From an uncultured Spirochaetaceae bacterium (GTDB lineage Bacteria > Spirochaetota > Spirochaetia > Treponematales > Treponemataceae): DNA of 6,558 nucleotides. Position 1 is the stretch's first letter; each line of letters starts with the position of its first letter. The position numbers and the translations under genes were made by a program. The notes under the pieces are model-generated. The model had not been told where the DNA came from. It ran no database searches and saw only the letters and a list, made by a program, of their open reading frames with translations. Of the stretch, positions 6,019 to 6,558 are shown piece after piece. The stretch covers positions 1-6,558 of the forward strand of contig CADBRC010000051.1 of NCBI GenBank assembly GCA_902796985.1, written 5' to 3'.

Positions 6019-6062
6019 AGCCTGTTTCAAGGGTAACCGGCTTTTGAAACAGGCTCATTTTT
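6019..6062 (+). terminator. Intrinsic terminator of the methyltransferase gene
   Basis: A perfect 12-bp inverted repeat, AGCCTGTTTCAA (6019-6030) and TTGAAACAGGCT (6044-6055), encloses a 13-nt loop and is followed by CA and five T (6058-6062). It begins 35 nt after the methyltransferase stop and its T run ends 2 nt from the birA stop. On the minus strand the stem forms equally, but no T run follows, so termination of birA here is less certain. Confidence 0.85.
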
Positions 6063-6064
6063 CC

Positions 6065-6558
6065 TTAACCGAGTTCCAGCGAAACCTCGCCGCTGACCAG
6101 TTCCCGCTCTTCCCCGTCCTGCGTGCGGACAAGCAGGCCCAGGTTGTTCCCTATGCCCAGTACCTGTGCCCGGTAATTATTTTTCCCTTCACCGACAAGG
6201 GGTATGACGGTAACCTCCCTGCCTGTCAGAACAGAACGGGAGGCGTACTCATCCCTGATGTCCTCGCCCGTTGACAGGACACGGAGGATGTGCGCCATGC
6301 ATGAGGCAAGGAGGCGCGTCCGGCTAACGGCAGAAGCCCTGCTTTCCGGACAGCCCTGGCGCACTGCTTCATCTGCAATGCCGCCCGCTTTCGCAGAAAG
6401 CTCCTCGGGCAAACTTCCCGCCCGTATGTTCACGCCGATTCCGACGACAGCCGCCTGTACCCGCGGGGCCGATCCTTCCGGGACGGCGGGAGCCCAGCCC
6501 TCGGTCAGTATGCCGCAGACCTTCCGGCCGCCGACGTATACGTCGTTGACCCACTTTA
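6065..6558 (-). CDS. birA: Biotin--[acetyl-CoA-carboxylase] ligase, C-terminal part
   Basis: The gene enters from the right edge and ends at the TAA at 6067-6065; 163 complete codons are visible. BirA activates biotin with ATP and attaches it to the biotin carrier protein of acetyl-CoA carboxylase and related enzymes. The first visible residues, KWVNDVYVGGRKVCGILTE, are the hallmark of the catalytic domain (KWPND in many members, the Lys corresponding to E. coli K183), followed by VVGIGVNI at 37-44. The end, YRAQVLGIGNNLGLLVRT...ELVSGEVSLEL, is the small C-terminal SH3-like domain. The N-terminal part, including the biotin-binding GRGRRG-type loop and any DNA-binding helix-turn-helix that would make it a repressor, lies outside the window. 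The gene converges on the methyltransferase with 80 bp between stops. Confidence 0.92.
   Translation of the reverse strand, partial: KWVNDVYVGGRKVCGILTEGWAPAVPEGSAPRVQAAVVGIGVNIRAGSLPEELSAKAGGIADEAVRQGCPESRASAVSRTRLLASCMAHILRVLSTGEDIRDEYASRSVLTGREVTVIPLVGEGKNNYRAQVLGIGNNLGLLVRTQDGEERELVSGEVSLELG

Overview
The window reads as bacterial accessory and housekeeping DNA carrying six protein genes. Four run leftward (1-4985), one runs rightward (5184-5984), and one runs leftward off the right edge (6065-6558). The overall look suggests a gut- or rumen-type spirochaete near Treponema: a hybrid sensor kinase with paired periplasmic binding domains, a DUF4143-type AAA ATPase, a YfbR nucleotidase and a methyltransferase of a form I associate with Treponema and Firmicutes. 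This placement rests on remembered family resemblance and is tentative.

Left end (1-849). A 5'-complete, 3'-truncated AAA_14/DUF4143-type ATPase gene (555 to 1, minus) is preceded by about 290 bp of non-coding DNA. That stretch holds a candidate sigma70 promoter, a leader with two mutually exclusive hairpins, and further upstream an imperfect array of TTGTTCA-type elements repeating every 21-23 bp. This end is clearly poorer in G+C than the rest of the window.

Middle (847-4985, all minus). In transcription order the genes are a 961-residue hybrid histidine kinase (two SBP_bac_3-like domains, one membrane segment, HisKA, HATPase_c, receiver), a 179-residue exported protein of unknown function, and a 5'-deoxynucleotidase of the YfbR family. 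The last two are separated by only 9 nt and are probably translationally coupled. No convincing terminator separates the kinase from them, so one transcript is possible. The kinase has a strong promoter candidate so close to its ATG that the mRNA would be almost leaderless.

Right part (4986-6558). A very G-rich divergent intergenic region, with CGGGCTACA repeats and G-quadruplex-type runs, separates the kinase from a rightward class I SAM-dependent methyltransferase. The methyltransferase ends in an intrinsic terminator and converges on the 3' end of a biotin protein ligase (birA), of which only the C-terminal half is present.

No previously undescribed multi-gene system is evident. The most unusual material is non-coding: the phased repeat array and switch-like leader before the ATPase gene, the G-rich repeat block, and the near-leaderless kinase start.
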